DNA of 7,761 nucleotides from Acidimicrobiales bacterium. Its GTDB lineage: Bacteria; Actinomycetota; Acidimicrobiia; Acidimicrobiales; JANYDT01. The position numbers and the translations under genes were made by a program. Where the stretch lies: positions 1 through 7,761 of the forward strand of contig JANYHQ010000386.1 of assembly GCA_025358985.1 (NCBI GenBank), read 5' to 3'. Positions 1 through 6,152 of the stretch are shown one piece after another; within the stretch, counting starts at the first letter, position 1; each line of letters begins with the position of its first letter. Under the pieces are notes generated by a model, which did no database searches, was not told where the DNA came from, and worked only from the letters and a program-made list of their open reading frames with translations.

Positions 1-407
1 AATAAGCGCACCCCTCTTTGTGCCCATAAGTAGTCCGATGGAGCCAAACAGCACGAGGGCAATACCGAGCAGATGGCACATCCGCCCCTTGAACGCCCAT
101 GCGAACGGCACGAAATGCAGTCCTACAACGAGCGCGATCAATGCGGGACGCAGAACCGTCCTGTCCGAAGAGTCCAGCCATTTCGAGCCAGCACCAATTA
201 CCGCGACTTCACCAACGACACACAGCACGTAGAAAGCAATTCGCCCATCCCTTGGAACGGACCAAGCCACTTGGGCATCACGAACAACAGCCCGAATGCC
301 GCAAGCGCCAAGAGGGATACCAAGATCTTCGCAACGAAGACAGATGATTCCCCAATGTCGTCGGAGTACGGGAAGACGAAATCGCGAGCGCCGATCTAGC
401 CGATCAT
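1..407 (-). pseudogene. Small integral membrane protein gene, frameshifted, runs off the left edge
   Basis: Two minus-strand frames each encode part of what reads as one hydrophobic protein. The upstream frame (about 395 to 270) gives DFVFPYSDDIGESSVFVAK followed by a transmembrane stretch, ILVSLLALAAFGLLFV. The downstream frame (about 290 to 1, still open at the edge) gives VAWSVPRDGRIAFYVLCVV and then LRPALIALVVGLHFVPFAWA and LLGIALVLFGSIGLLMG, which are at least two or three further membrane helices. Joining them needs one frame change at roughly 264-290. The only nearby ATG in the upstream frame (405-407) is followed three codons later by TAG (396-398). I do not recognise the family. The downstream frame alone could be an intact gene starting at GTG 268-270, but that would abandon the first helix. 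Either decay or a sequencing indel is possible. Confidence 0.5.
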
Positions 408-427
408 CGCTAGTAGTTGAGAGCTGC

Positions 428-447
428 CCGGTCGGGTTGGGACCCGG
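428..447 (-). terminator. GC-rich hairpin after the PLC-like gene, possible weak terminator
   Basis: On the minus strand, six bases after the TAA stop at 453-455, CCGG(G)TC and GACCGG can pair with one bulged base around a seven-base loop. No T-tract follows, so this is at best a weak or non-canonical terminator. Confidence 0.25.
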
Positions 448-452
448 ATCGT

Positions 453-1937
453 TTAGGGCATCGCCTTTTCCCTCGGGGGAGGAGTTGGGGCGCTACGGAC
501 TGCGCCAATATTAGGTTTGTCGCGGAGTCGGTTCTGTTTGTTGAGCTCAGCGACAACAGTCTTGATTTCGTCTCGGGCCAAGCGGATGAGTTCGGCTTGC
601 GCTTCAGGCTTACCTGCGTCGCCAACGGTGTCCACCACCTTCTTCACGAAGGCCGCTCCCGCCACGGTCGGCTTTGGCACAAAGGCCCAAACTCGGGCAA
701 ACATTGCTGCGTAGTCGAGATCCTTTGTAGACGCCGCTGCCTGCTGCAGGTTCCGTTCAGACTCAGCTACTGCGAGACGGCCTTGCTGTAGGGATTCTGC
801 ATTGAGGGTTGCGTCGCCTGACAGTTTCCACGTCTTGGTGCCGTTGGTTACCTCCACTCCCTCACGATTGAGCACGTCGTGCACCATTCGGGCGAATAAG
901 TTGAAAAAGTCGCCCCGTGTGTCGTCCCCCTTTGACATCCCGTAGAGCAGTTCCGAGAGACGGTGTCCATCGACATCGGCCCAGACCGCCAAGCGGATTT
1001 GCTTCCCCGCCAGCGCAGCTGCCACGGTCGGATCAGCCAGCAGCTTCGGTGCGACCTTGTCGGTGAAGTCGTTGGTGCCCGGAACCCCCCAGTGCGAAGC
1101 CACCTTGTCCCATTGGGCGCTGGAGCCATCCATGATTTCTCGCTTGTTGATCAGGTGCCCGGCAGCGAACGCATCTGTCAAGTAGTGGGCGGCGAACAGA
1201 TTGGTGACAACGGCGTTGGCGGGAACGGTGCCCTGGGTCGGTTTGGAGGGATCGGAAACTTGCGGTGCGCGCTGCGGGGCTGCATTGGCCTTGGCTTGGT
1301 CAAGTGCAGCGCGATGATGCTTTTCCCACGCCGATTTGTGATCACCCCCCTTCGCCGCACTGGCCGCTGCTGCGGACGGGTCTGTAGGAGGAGCAAAGTG
1401 AGAGAAATTCGACTTGTTGAGGTCCATGAACCGCTCACCCTCCGGACGACCCGCAGTGGCCGCCTCGATCTCGTCGTTCGACGGCGCCGTTGCTCCCTTG
1501 ACTCCCAAGCGGAATTGCTTGTCCCGTTCAATGAGCGCGTTTAGGGCGCTGATCTCGGCGGCAGTTGCCTTCTGCATCGCCTCGGGACTTCGGAAGAAGT
1601 CGGCCATGGCGATAACGTTCCCTGCATCTACAGGCACTCCGCTCAGTAGCACCGTACCGGTCCCCCCGAACTGCGCATGCTCGCCCGCCTCATATCGGGC
1701 GATCCAACTGGCGGTCCCCGAATTGAGCGAAGGGGGCGGCCGTTGCCTATCCGACAGACGCATCAGCACCTTTCCAGTTGCACGGTTGCCGACGCAACGC
1801 TGCAGAGCCGCTGCAAGCTCAAACCAGGCGGTGGTCGCTTGCGGTGCGTTCTCCCGTTGGCGCACTTGCTGGCGCAGGCGGCTTTGCGTCAGGTCGGACT
1901 GGCTCAAGACGTGCACCTCGAAGACATCAAGACCCAC
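453..1937 (-). CDS. Putative eCIS-associated protein with zinc phospholipase C-like motif
   Basis: A protein of 494 residues if started at GTG 1937. No good Shine-Dalgarno precedes that start. A TTG at 1907-1905 has GAGGTG six bases upstream and would give 484 residues. Near the N-terminus (residues 45-60) LQRCVGNRATGKVLMR matches the LQRxxGNxAxxxLLxR motif I know from DUF4157 and other proteins linked to extracellular contractile injection systems. Then follow RYEAGEHAQFG (81-91), an LSGVPVDAGNVIAMADFF segment (98-115), FMDLNKSNFSHF (170-181) and WEKHHRAAL (204-212). HYLTDAFAAGHLIN at 251-264 places H251, D255 and H261 with the H-x3-D-x5-H spacing of zinc ligands in bacterial phospholipase C. 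HDVLN (353-357) and W370/GD (374-375) follow. The tail is charged and proline-rich. No signal peptide or membrane helix is seen, which fits a cytoplasmically loaded cargo. The order of conserved blocks is familiar to me from unnamed actinobacterial proteins. Enzymatic activity is inference. It lies 70 bp downstream of the sigma/regulator pair on the same strand. Confidence 0.75.
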   Translation of the reverse strand: MGLDVFEVHVLSQSDLTQSRLRQQVRQRENAPQATTAWFELAAALQRCVGNRATGKVLMRLSDRQRPPPSLNSGTASWIARYEAGEHAQFGGTGTVLLSGVPVDAGNVIAMADFFRSPEAMQKATAAEISALNALIERDKQFRLGVKGATAPSNDEIEAATAGRPEGERFMDLNKSNFSHFAPPTDPSAAAASAAKGGDHKSAWEKHHRAALDQAKANAAPQRAPQVSDPSKPTQGTVPANAVVTNLFAAHYLTDAFAAGHLINKREIMDGSSAQWDKVASHWGVPGTNDFTDKVAPKLLADPTVAAALAGKQIRLAVWADVDGHRLSELLYGMSKGDDTRGDFFNLFARMVHDVLNREGVEVTNGTKTWKLSGDATLNAESLQQGRLAVAESERNLQQAAASTKDLDYAAMFARVWAFVPKPTVAGAAFVKKVVDTVGDAGKPEAQAELIRLARDEIKTVVAELNKQNRLRDKPNIGAVRSAPTPPPREKAMP

Positions 1938-2007
1938 AATCGTGGAGCATTCGAATCACAATATCGATCGTGTAACGCCGGCCAATAGTGCCAACCGGGT
2001 TACCCTT

Positions 2008-2721
2008 TCAGGCGGGCGGGTCGGCGGTGGGTGGTGTTGGCTGCGTTGGTGCCGACTCGATGCGCAAGACCCACGATCCTGAAGGGATCGTTGCGTGGCT
2101 CAGGCCGGCACGAGGCGTGTTGTCTGCGGACTCATCGAGGTTGCGGTTGAGCGTGAGTAGGCGGCCCATCATCGGCAGCATCACGATGTTGACGCTGTGC
2201 AGTAGACCCATAATCAACAGGATTCCACCCACCCGTGAGAGTTCGGTCTTGAGTTGAGCGGCGTTCACCATGTCCGACCAGTTCGCCGGCAGTTCAACGG
2301 TCACCGTAAACAAGATGTACGCCACGAAAATCAGGTAGTAGGCCACATCCGTGAGAACGATGTAGCTCTTGCCGGTGCGAGGATTGGCCCGAAAAACATC
2401 GCCGGCATAACTCTTGCCGAAGCGTTTGATGAACGGGCCCAACGTGAGCGCAATGGCCAGCAGAACGCCGGTGGTGATGAGTTCGAGAATCCACCAATGC
2501 ACGAGCAACCTTCCTTCTTTGGTGTCAGACGTGATCAGGACAATGGCAACCATGATCGAGATGAATCCACCGATCGCCACAACCACCCTGGCCCGGACGG
2601 CCCACCGCGTACGGTCGGCTACGAGGCTGTGCTCGATGCGGGCGAAGAGGTCGGGGCTTTCGGCCGTTTGCATCGCTGCTTCGCGCATCTCGCGGCGAAG
2701 TTGCTCCTCGATCGAAGTCAT
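2008..2721 (-). CDS. Four-helix membrane protein, putative anti-sigma partner of the adjacent ECF factor
   Basis: A protein of 237 residues starting MTSIEEQLRREMREAA. The ATG at 2721-2719 overlaps the TGA of the sigma gene (2720-2718) as ATGA, which strongly favours this start over an in-frame upstream extension and implies translational coupling. Residues 1-40 form a charged, probably helical cytoplasmic segment (LFARIEHSL at 25-33). Four hydrophobic segments lie at about 44-64, 77-99, 124-143 and 164-184. A polar loop between the second and third carries KSYAGDVFRANPRTGKSY, and a polar, proline-rich tail follows. The zinc anti-sigma motif HxxxCxxC is absent, so this is not a ZAS-type anti-sigma factor. 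A regulatory role is inferred from the coupling and from the common ECF plus membrane-partner arrangement, not from a recognised domain. It could instead be a target membrane protein. Confidence 0.75.
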   Translation of the reverse strand: MTSIEEQLRREMREAAMQTAESPDLFARIEHSLVADRTRWAVRARVVVAIGGFISIMVAIVLITSDTKEGRLLVHWWILELITTGVLLAIALTLGPFIKRFGKSYAGDVFRANPRTGKSYIVLTDVAYYLIFVAYILFTVTVELPANWSDMVNAAQLKTELSRVGGILLIMGLLHSVNIVMLPMMGRLLTLNRNLDESADNTPRAGLSHATIPSGSWVLRIESAPTQPTPPTADPPA

Positions 2722-3308
2722 GAGCCCACCGCTGGTGTAGCGGAGTCGGCCAGCGCCGGTTGCAGCGCCGCCAGTGCCCGTCGCAGGTGCGTTTTGACCG
2801 AGTTTGGTGACACACCCAGGATGTCGGCAATTTCGTGGATACTCAGATCCTCGTAGTACCTCAGCACGATACAAGCCTGCTGTCGGCGGGGGAGGGCCCG
2901 CACTGCTCGCACCACGGCCCGCTGCCCCTCATGACGCATAACATCCGATTCCACGGAGGCCAGATCGACGTCGACTTCCCTGTTTCCCGGCAGCTGATGA
3001 CGTAGTGACATCAAGCCGCGACGGTTGTGATCGCGTGCCAAGTTCAACACGATGGAGCGGAGGTAGGCAGGAGCCTTACCGCTTTCGTTGAGCCGATGAA
3101 CGGATCGTCCCAACCTGATGAACGCCTCCTGCACGAGGTCTTCCGCTGCGTCACGGTCATCCACGAAGAAGCGAGCAAGGCGAACCAGCGAGCGTGCTTC
3201 GGTCTCGAACAGATGTACCAACCATTGCTGATCGCCTACAACGATCGACGGGCGCGATCTTGCGGAACTGTTTCCAATGAGCGATGCCTGCTTCACAGCG
3301 ATAGTCAC
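2718..3308 (-). CDS. ECF-type (sigma-70 family) RNA polymerase sigma factor
   Basis: About 196 residues from the chosen GTG at 3308. Region 2 runs from roughly residue 29 to 66, with DAAEDLVQEAF at 53-63, the typical DAEDLVQE core that binds RNA polymerase and the -10 element. Region 4 includes ALPRRQQACIVLRYYEDLS (about 138-156) and the helix-turn-helix EIADILGVSPNSVKTHLRRAL (159-179), which reads the -35 element. There is no sigma-3 region, as expected for an ECF factor. The start is uncertain: the frame is open back to a TTG at 3422, but the part upstream of about 3340 is not sigma-like. GTG codons at 3326, 3308 and 3296 are all possible. The first two each follow an AGG five bases away, because an 18-bp tandem repeat duplicates this stretch. 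The gene is translationally coupled to the membrane protein downstream and diverges from the membrane-SodC gene. Confidence 0.9.
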   Translation of the reverse strand: MTIAVKQASLIGNSSARSRPSIVVGDQQWLVHLFETEARSLVRLARFFVDDRDAAEDLVQEAFIRLGRSVHRLNESGKAPAYLRSIVLNLARDHNRRGLMSLRHQLPGNREVDVDLASVESDVMRHEGQRAVVRAVRALPRRQQACIVLRYYEDLSIHEIADILGVSPNSVKTHLRRALAALQPALADSATPAVGS

Positions 3309-3338
3309 TGCAACCTGGATAGTCACTGCAACCTGGAT
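3303..3338. repeat. Perfect 18-bp tandem direct repeat, two copies
   Basis: The plus-strand unit agtcactgcaacctggat occurs at 3303-3320 and again at 3321-3338 without mismatch. On the minus strand each copy reads AGG, five bases, GTG, so the repeat duplicates a weak ribosome-binding site and a candidate start codon of the sigma gene. The length is a multiple of three, so both starts are in frame. Confidence 0.9.
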
Positions 3339-3353
3339 GTCCACCAACAGTAC

Positions 3354-3367
3354 TGACGTCTGACGTC
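3354..3367. repeat. Tandem TGACGTC repeat upstream of the sigma gene
   Basis: TGACGTC occurs at 3354-3360 and immediately again at 3361-3367. Each copy contains the palindrome GACGTC. The position between the divergent sigma and membrane-SodC genes makes it a candidate operator, but no specific regulator can be assigned. Confidence 0.45.
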
Positions 3368-3400
3368 TCCCGAAAGGGTGACCACGCCAGGCGAATTGAT

Positions 3401-3426
3401 GGAAAGGGGAACGGTGGTACAACGTT
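3401..3426 (+). promoter_or_regulatory. Candidate ECF-type promoter for the membrane-SodC gene
   Basis: GGAAA at 3401-3405 and CGTT at 3423-3426 are separated by 17 bases, close to the GGAAC/CGTT (or CGTC) arrangement of many ECF promoters. They lie 46 bp before the ATG. A second GGAAC at 3408-3412 has no -10 partner at a good distance. Such short motifs occur by chance, so this is only a lead. Confidence 0.22.
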
Positions 3427-3472
3427 TGCAGATCGTGTCACCTACAGGCTCACTTCGCTCGTCCGTTTGAGT

Positions 3473-4669
3473 ATGACCTTGCGGAAACACCTTGGCACGA
3501 TCGCATGCTTCACTTCATTTGGCTGTTTGTGGGCAATCATGCTGCGGCTGTGGATGCGGCTGGTGTCTACAGATCCTCAATTCAGTTGGAGCGGCACGTT
3601 CTTCGTAGTGGCGCTTCCCACCACGTTGAGCCTGCTGACTGGCGTGTCGATGGTGGCGAGGCGTGCGCACGCCCCTGTGGCGATCGGCATTGCGCTGCGT
3701 ATATTGGCCTGCATCTCGACACTGGTACTGGGTTTTGGACCGGGAGTGCTCCTGCTGCCCGCACTTGTAGGGGGCGGTCTAGCCAGGTCATTGATGAGGC
3801 CAGGCACGAGTCGACGAATTGTGGTGTGGGTGGCCATTGCAGTGTCAGGCGCACTGGCTGCAGCCACCATGGGCGACTTGCACTGGATTCGTCGCGTCGT
3901 GGCCACGATGCTGCTCGGCGCCCTACTGCTCCCCATGACGTACGTATATTCCGCCGCCTACCGACCAGCGTGGCCACAATCCACCACCAGAGAGCAGGTT
4001 GTCCCCATGAACAAACAACACATTATTCGCACACCGCTGCTGAGGCTCATAGTTGCGCTGGCGGTGCCGCTGTTCCTGGCGGCGGCTGCACTTGCCATCA
4101 TTGGTGTACCCGGCGCGTCAGGAGCCGATGTGGTAGCCACATCGAAGCTCCAGATGAGTGATGGAACATCAATCGGTACAGTTACATTTGCCAACCGGCC
4201 AGGAGAGACGGCAACCTCGGTCGATGCGAATCTCCTGCTGCCCCGCAACAGCGTGGCACTGCGCTCTTTCCATGCGTTCCATATCCATGGCAACGACAAC
4301 CCGGCCAACGGCAATGGGTGCATCGCCGATCCGAAGGCGTTGTCCGGCACATGGTTCTTGTCGGCCGACGGACACCTGAAGCGCCAAAGCACAGAGTCAC
4401 ATGGTGCTCACGCAGGTGACCTGCCATCGCTGCACGTGAACCTCGACGGATCTGCACGCTTGCAGTTCTCCATCGACCGGGTACAACCAGGAGAGTTGTT
4501 CGACCGAGTGGTGATTCTGCATGCCGGTGCTGACAACTATGGCAATGTCCCCCTTGGTGACGGTGCCACTCAGTACCGAGCCAACTCCATTGATGCCACG
4601 GTGGCTACGGGCAACACCGGCAATGCCGGAGATCGCGTGGCCTGTGGTGTGATCGAGGTTTCGCGCTGA
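3473..4669 (+). CDS. sodC: Multi-helix membrane domain fused to Cu/Zn superoxide dismutase
   Basis: A single open frame of 398 residues from ATG 3473; a TTG at 3467 is a less likely start. Residues 1-165 are hydrophobic with about five or six membrane helices (for example 8-27, 41-60, 70-103, 115-135 and 138-160) of no family I recognise. Residues 190-212 form a further hydrophobic segment, acting as signal or anchor. Residues 219-398 are a complete Cu/Zn superoxide dismutase, which converts superoxide to peroxide and oxygen outside the membrane. Copper ligands are H270, H272 and H350, and H301 bridges. Zinc ligands are probably H310, H313 and D316. The disulfide pair is C283/C391, and R388 is the active-site arginine in GDRVACGVI. 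As I recall it, M. tuberculosis SodC lacks the His three residues before the Asp, whereas this protein keeps H313. No stop codon separates the two halves, but an internal ATG with a Shine-Dalgarno lies at 4007. The dismutase identity is certain; whether the fusion is used is not. Confidence 0.92.
   Translation: MTLRKHLGTIACFTSFGCLWAIMLRLWMRLVSTDPQFSWSGTFFVVALPTTLSLLTGVSMVARRAHAPVAIGIALRILACISTLVLGFGPGVLLLPALVGGGLARSLMRPGTSRRIVVWVAIAVSGALAAATMGDLHWIRRVVATMLLGALLLPMTYVYSAAYRPAWPQSTTREQVVPMNKQHIIRTPLLRLIVALAVPLFLAAAALAIIGVPGASGADVVATSKLQMSDGTSIGTVTFANRPGETATSVDANLLLPRNSVALRSFHAFHIHGNDNPANGNGCIADPKALSGTWFLSADGHLKRQSTESHGAHAGDLPSLHVNLDGSARLQFSIDRVQPGELFDRVVILHAGADNYGNVPLGDGATQYRANSIDATVATGNTGNAGDRVACGVIEVSR
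3991..4009 (+). promoter_or_regulatory. Internal ribosome-binding site and ATG for a separate SodC
   Basis: AGAGCAGG (3991-3998) is followed after eight bases by ATG (4007-4009), in frame with the upstream membrane domain. Translation from here gives a 220-residue SodC beginning MNKQHIIRTPLLRLIVALAV, a positively charged start followed by a hydrophobic core as in a signal peptide or single anchor. This supports either an alternative internal start or two formerly separate genes. Confidence 0.5.
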
Positions 4670-4699
4670 GGAAAACCCCAATCTTCGAGGTAGCTGACC

Positions 4700-4878
4700 G
4701 GATCGCGGTGGGCCGGGGCCATCCACCAAACTCGGTTCGGCGATAGTCGGCAACGGCTTGCTCAATTTCGGTCTGGGTGTTCATCACACATGGCCCGTAC
4801 TGAGGCCACTTGCTCAGCAATGGGGTTCGCCTCGAAGAGGTAGAGCACCCTCCAAGACGGGTCGATGGTGGGCCACTG
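4700..4878 (-). pseudogene. C-terminal relic of a pirin-family gene, frameshifted
   Basis: The minus-strand peptide QYGPCVMNTQTEIEQAV followed by ADYRRTEFGGWPRP (from 4802 to about 4713) matches the conserved C-terminal end of pirin-like proteins, where GPFVMNT, an E-I-x-QA helix and a DYRxGRFG-type ending are typical. Upstream, WRVLYLFEANPIAEQVA lies in a different frame and fits the preceding pirin segment (LLLxGEPIxEPVA). Removing one base at 4803 joins the two exactly. That upstream frame meets a stop around 4880, and the N-terminal cupin part of a normal pirin (about 280 residues or more in total) is missing. The downstream end also loses a recognisable tail. It sits between the sodC and AI-2E transporter stop codons and is interpreted as a decaying fragment. 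Confidence 0.65.
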
Positions 4879-4925
4879 ATGCCCTCAGGGAAACGTATGC
4901 AGGACAGCACCAGAGTTGGGTCCGT

Positions 4926-6056
4926 TCATGAACTGGGCCCGTGCTCGTAGTCACTGGGAAGCACGAGTTGCTCTCGATGGAATTCCCGCCATATTTCACC
5001 TACCACCACCTGAACGGAACCGGCCACGGGAAGCGCCAACAAGGCGCCGGCAATACCGAACAGTTCCACACCAAGCACAACACTGAGCAACACAATCAAG
5101 GGATTGACCTTCACTGTTCGCGACATGACATTGGTCTGCAGAATGCTGTTCTCGAACTGCTGATAAATGACAAAGAAAATCAGCGAAATGATGCCGGCCG
5201 TGGGGTTGTGGAGGAATGCCGCCAGTACCGCCACTGCTGCTCCAAGTGTGGCTCCAACGAGCGGAATGAGGTCAGCAAACGCCACCCAGATGGCCAGTAC
5301 AGCAGCGTTGGGAACACCGAGTGACAGCAGGCAAATGAAGGCGGTGGTGCCTGCCACGAGGGAGATGATGAGGTTGCCCACCATGTATCCGCTGACCGCT
5401 GCGCTGGTGTCGGCCGCCATACGTCTCACCATGTCTCGGCGTCGCAGCGGCACTACTTCCACCAGGGTGCGACCCATGGCTCCAGCTTGGGTGAGGAAAA
5501 GAAACGCCACGACGAACACGGTGACGGTGGCCAATACTCCCCCCAGCACACTCTGGGCAATGGAGACCGAAGACCCACTGACGTCATCAGCCCAACGCTG
5601 CAACGAATCCTGATTGTTACGGACGTAACTGTCGATGTTCAATCGGGTCACGATGTTGCCCACGGGACCCTTCCCCTGGGCGGCATCGCGCACCGTCCCC
5701 GGTAGATCCGACGCACTCTGCAGAATTTGACTACGAATGGGCAGTACGAACAGCGCAACGGCGCCCACCACCACCGCCAGAGTGGAAAACATCACTATCG
5801 CCGTGGCGATGCCGCGATGCCCACCCACGCGCCGCTGCACAATTCGCACCGGCGGCGCCAGCACAATGGCGAAGAACCCGGCTATCACTATCCACGCCAC
5901 CACCCGTTGCACGGCGATGAGGACGATGACAAGTCCTATGAAGGAGGCCACCACCAAGGTGGAAGCGACGATGGTGCGCCATGGCACCACCGCCCAAGGA
6001 CCCTTGTGCTCGGTGGCGGAATCGGCGTTGGTGCGTTCACCGAGGATGACAGCCAT
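4926..6056 (-). CDS. AI-2E family transporter (UPF0118 membrane protein)
   Basis: A protein of 376 residues from ATG 6056, near the usual family length. The N-terminus has paired hydrophobic helices (VASTLVVASFIGLVIVLIAV, then VVAWIVIAGFFAIVLAPPV). Next come a helix with a soluble segment containing LPGTVRDAAQGKGPVGNIVT and SYVRNNQDSLQRWADD, and the C-terminal helix bundle. The diagnostic region is FADLIPLVGATLGA, followed by YQQFENSILQTNVMSRTVKV and a segment with VLLSVVLGVELFGIAGALLALPVAG, all characteristic of PF01594. The family name derives from E. coli TqsA, but members also include Na+/H+ antiporters and transporters of unknown substrate, so quorum-signal export should not be assumed. 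The start is preceded by only a weak GGACGGG. The gene is complete. Confidence 0.93.
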   Translation of the reverse strand: MAVILGERTNADSATEHKGPWAVVPWRTIVASTLVVASFIGLVIVLIAVQRVVAWIVIAGFFAIVLAPPVRIVQRRVGGHRGIATAIVMFSTLAVVVGAVALFVLPIRSQILQSASDLPGTVRDAAQGKGPVGNIVTRLNIDSYVRNNQDSLQRWADDVSGSSVSIAQSVLGGVLATVTVFVVAFLFLTQAGAMGRTLVEVVPLRRRDMVRRMAADTSAAVSGYMVGNLIISLVAGTTAFICLLSLGVPNAAVLAIWVAFADLIPLVGATLGAAVAVLAAFLHNPTAGIISLIFFVIYQQFENSILQTNVMSRTVKVNPLIVLLSVVLGVELFGIAGALLALPVAGSVQVVVGEIWREFHREQLVLPSDYEHGPSS

Positions 6057-6066
6057 TAGTGCCCGT

Positions 6067-6111
6067 CCGGTAGAAGAACATCAGTGGACATAGGTGATTG
6101 CTTACTACCGG
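6067..6111. repeat. 7-bp inverted repeat CCGGTAG...CTACCGG
   Basis: CCGGTAG at 6067-6073 and CTACCGG at 6105-6111 are perfect inverted copies separated by 31 bases in the spacer upstream of the transporter gene. Candidate operator arms or a loose stem; no T-tract is present, so a terminator is unlikely. Confidence 0.35.
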
Positions 6112-6125
6112 CCACGCTGCGATGT

Positions 6126-6147
6126 AAATGACACTGAAAATGACACT
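6126..6147. repeat. Direct repeat AAATGACACT, two copies 12 bp apart
   Basis: AAATGACACT at 6126-6135 recurs at 6138-6147, a repeat period of 12 bp (roughly one helical turn). It lies just after the stop of the Ig-repeat gene and upstream of the transporter gene on the minus strand, so it could be a regulator-binding pair. Confidence 0.4.
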
Positions 6148-6152
6148 CGGGG

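Noticed and set aside
1414..2082. 222-codon plus-strand open frame opposite the PLC-like gene
   Set aside because: It spans the antisense of a conserved protein and an intergenic gap, with no recognisable motif.
2254..2856. 200-codon plus-strand open frame
   Set aside because: Lies antisense to the coupled membrane protein and sigma gene; its polar, His/Arg/Asp-rich translation is typical of a shadow frame of a membrane protein.
3303..3338. CRISPR or attachment-site interpretation of the 18-bp repeat
   Set aside because: Two adjacent copies without spacers, no Cas genes and no integrase nearby.
3309..3422. N-terminal extension of the sigma factor to TTG 3422
   Set aside because: The extra residues are not sigma-like, include the repeat-encoded IQVAVT twice, and cover the likely control region.
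4670..4699. Terminator after the SodC gene
   Set aside because: No convincing stem followed by a T-tract was found in the bases after the stop.
4926..6056. Autoinducer-2 quorum-sensing exporter
   Set aside because: The family name alone does not establish the substrate, and no luxS or signal genes are visible here.
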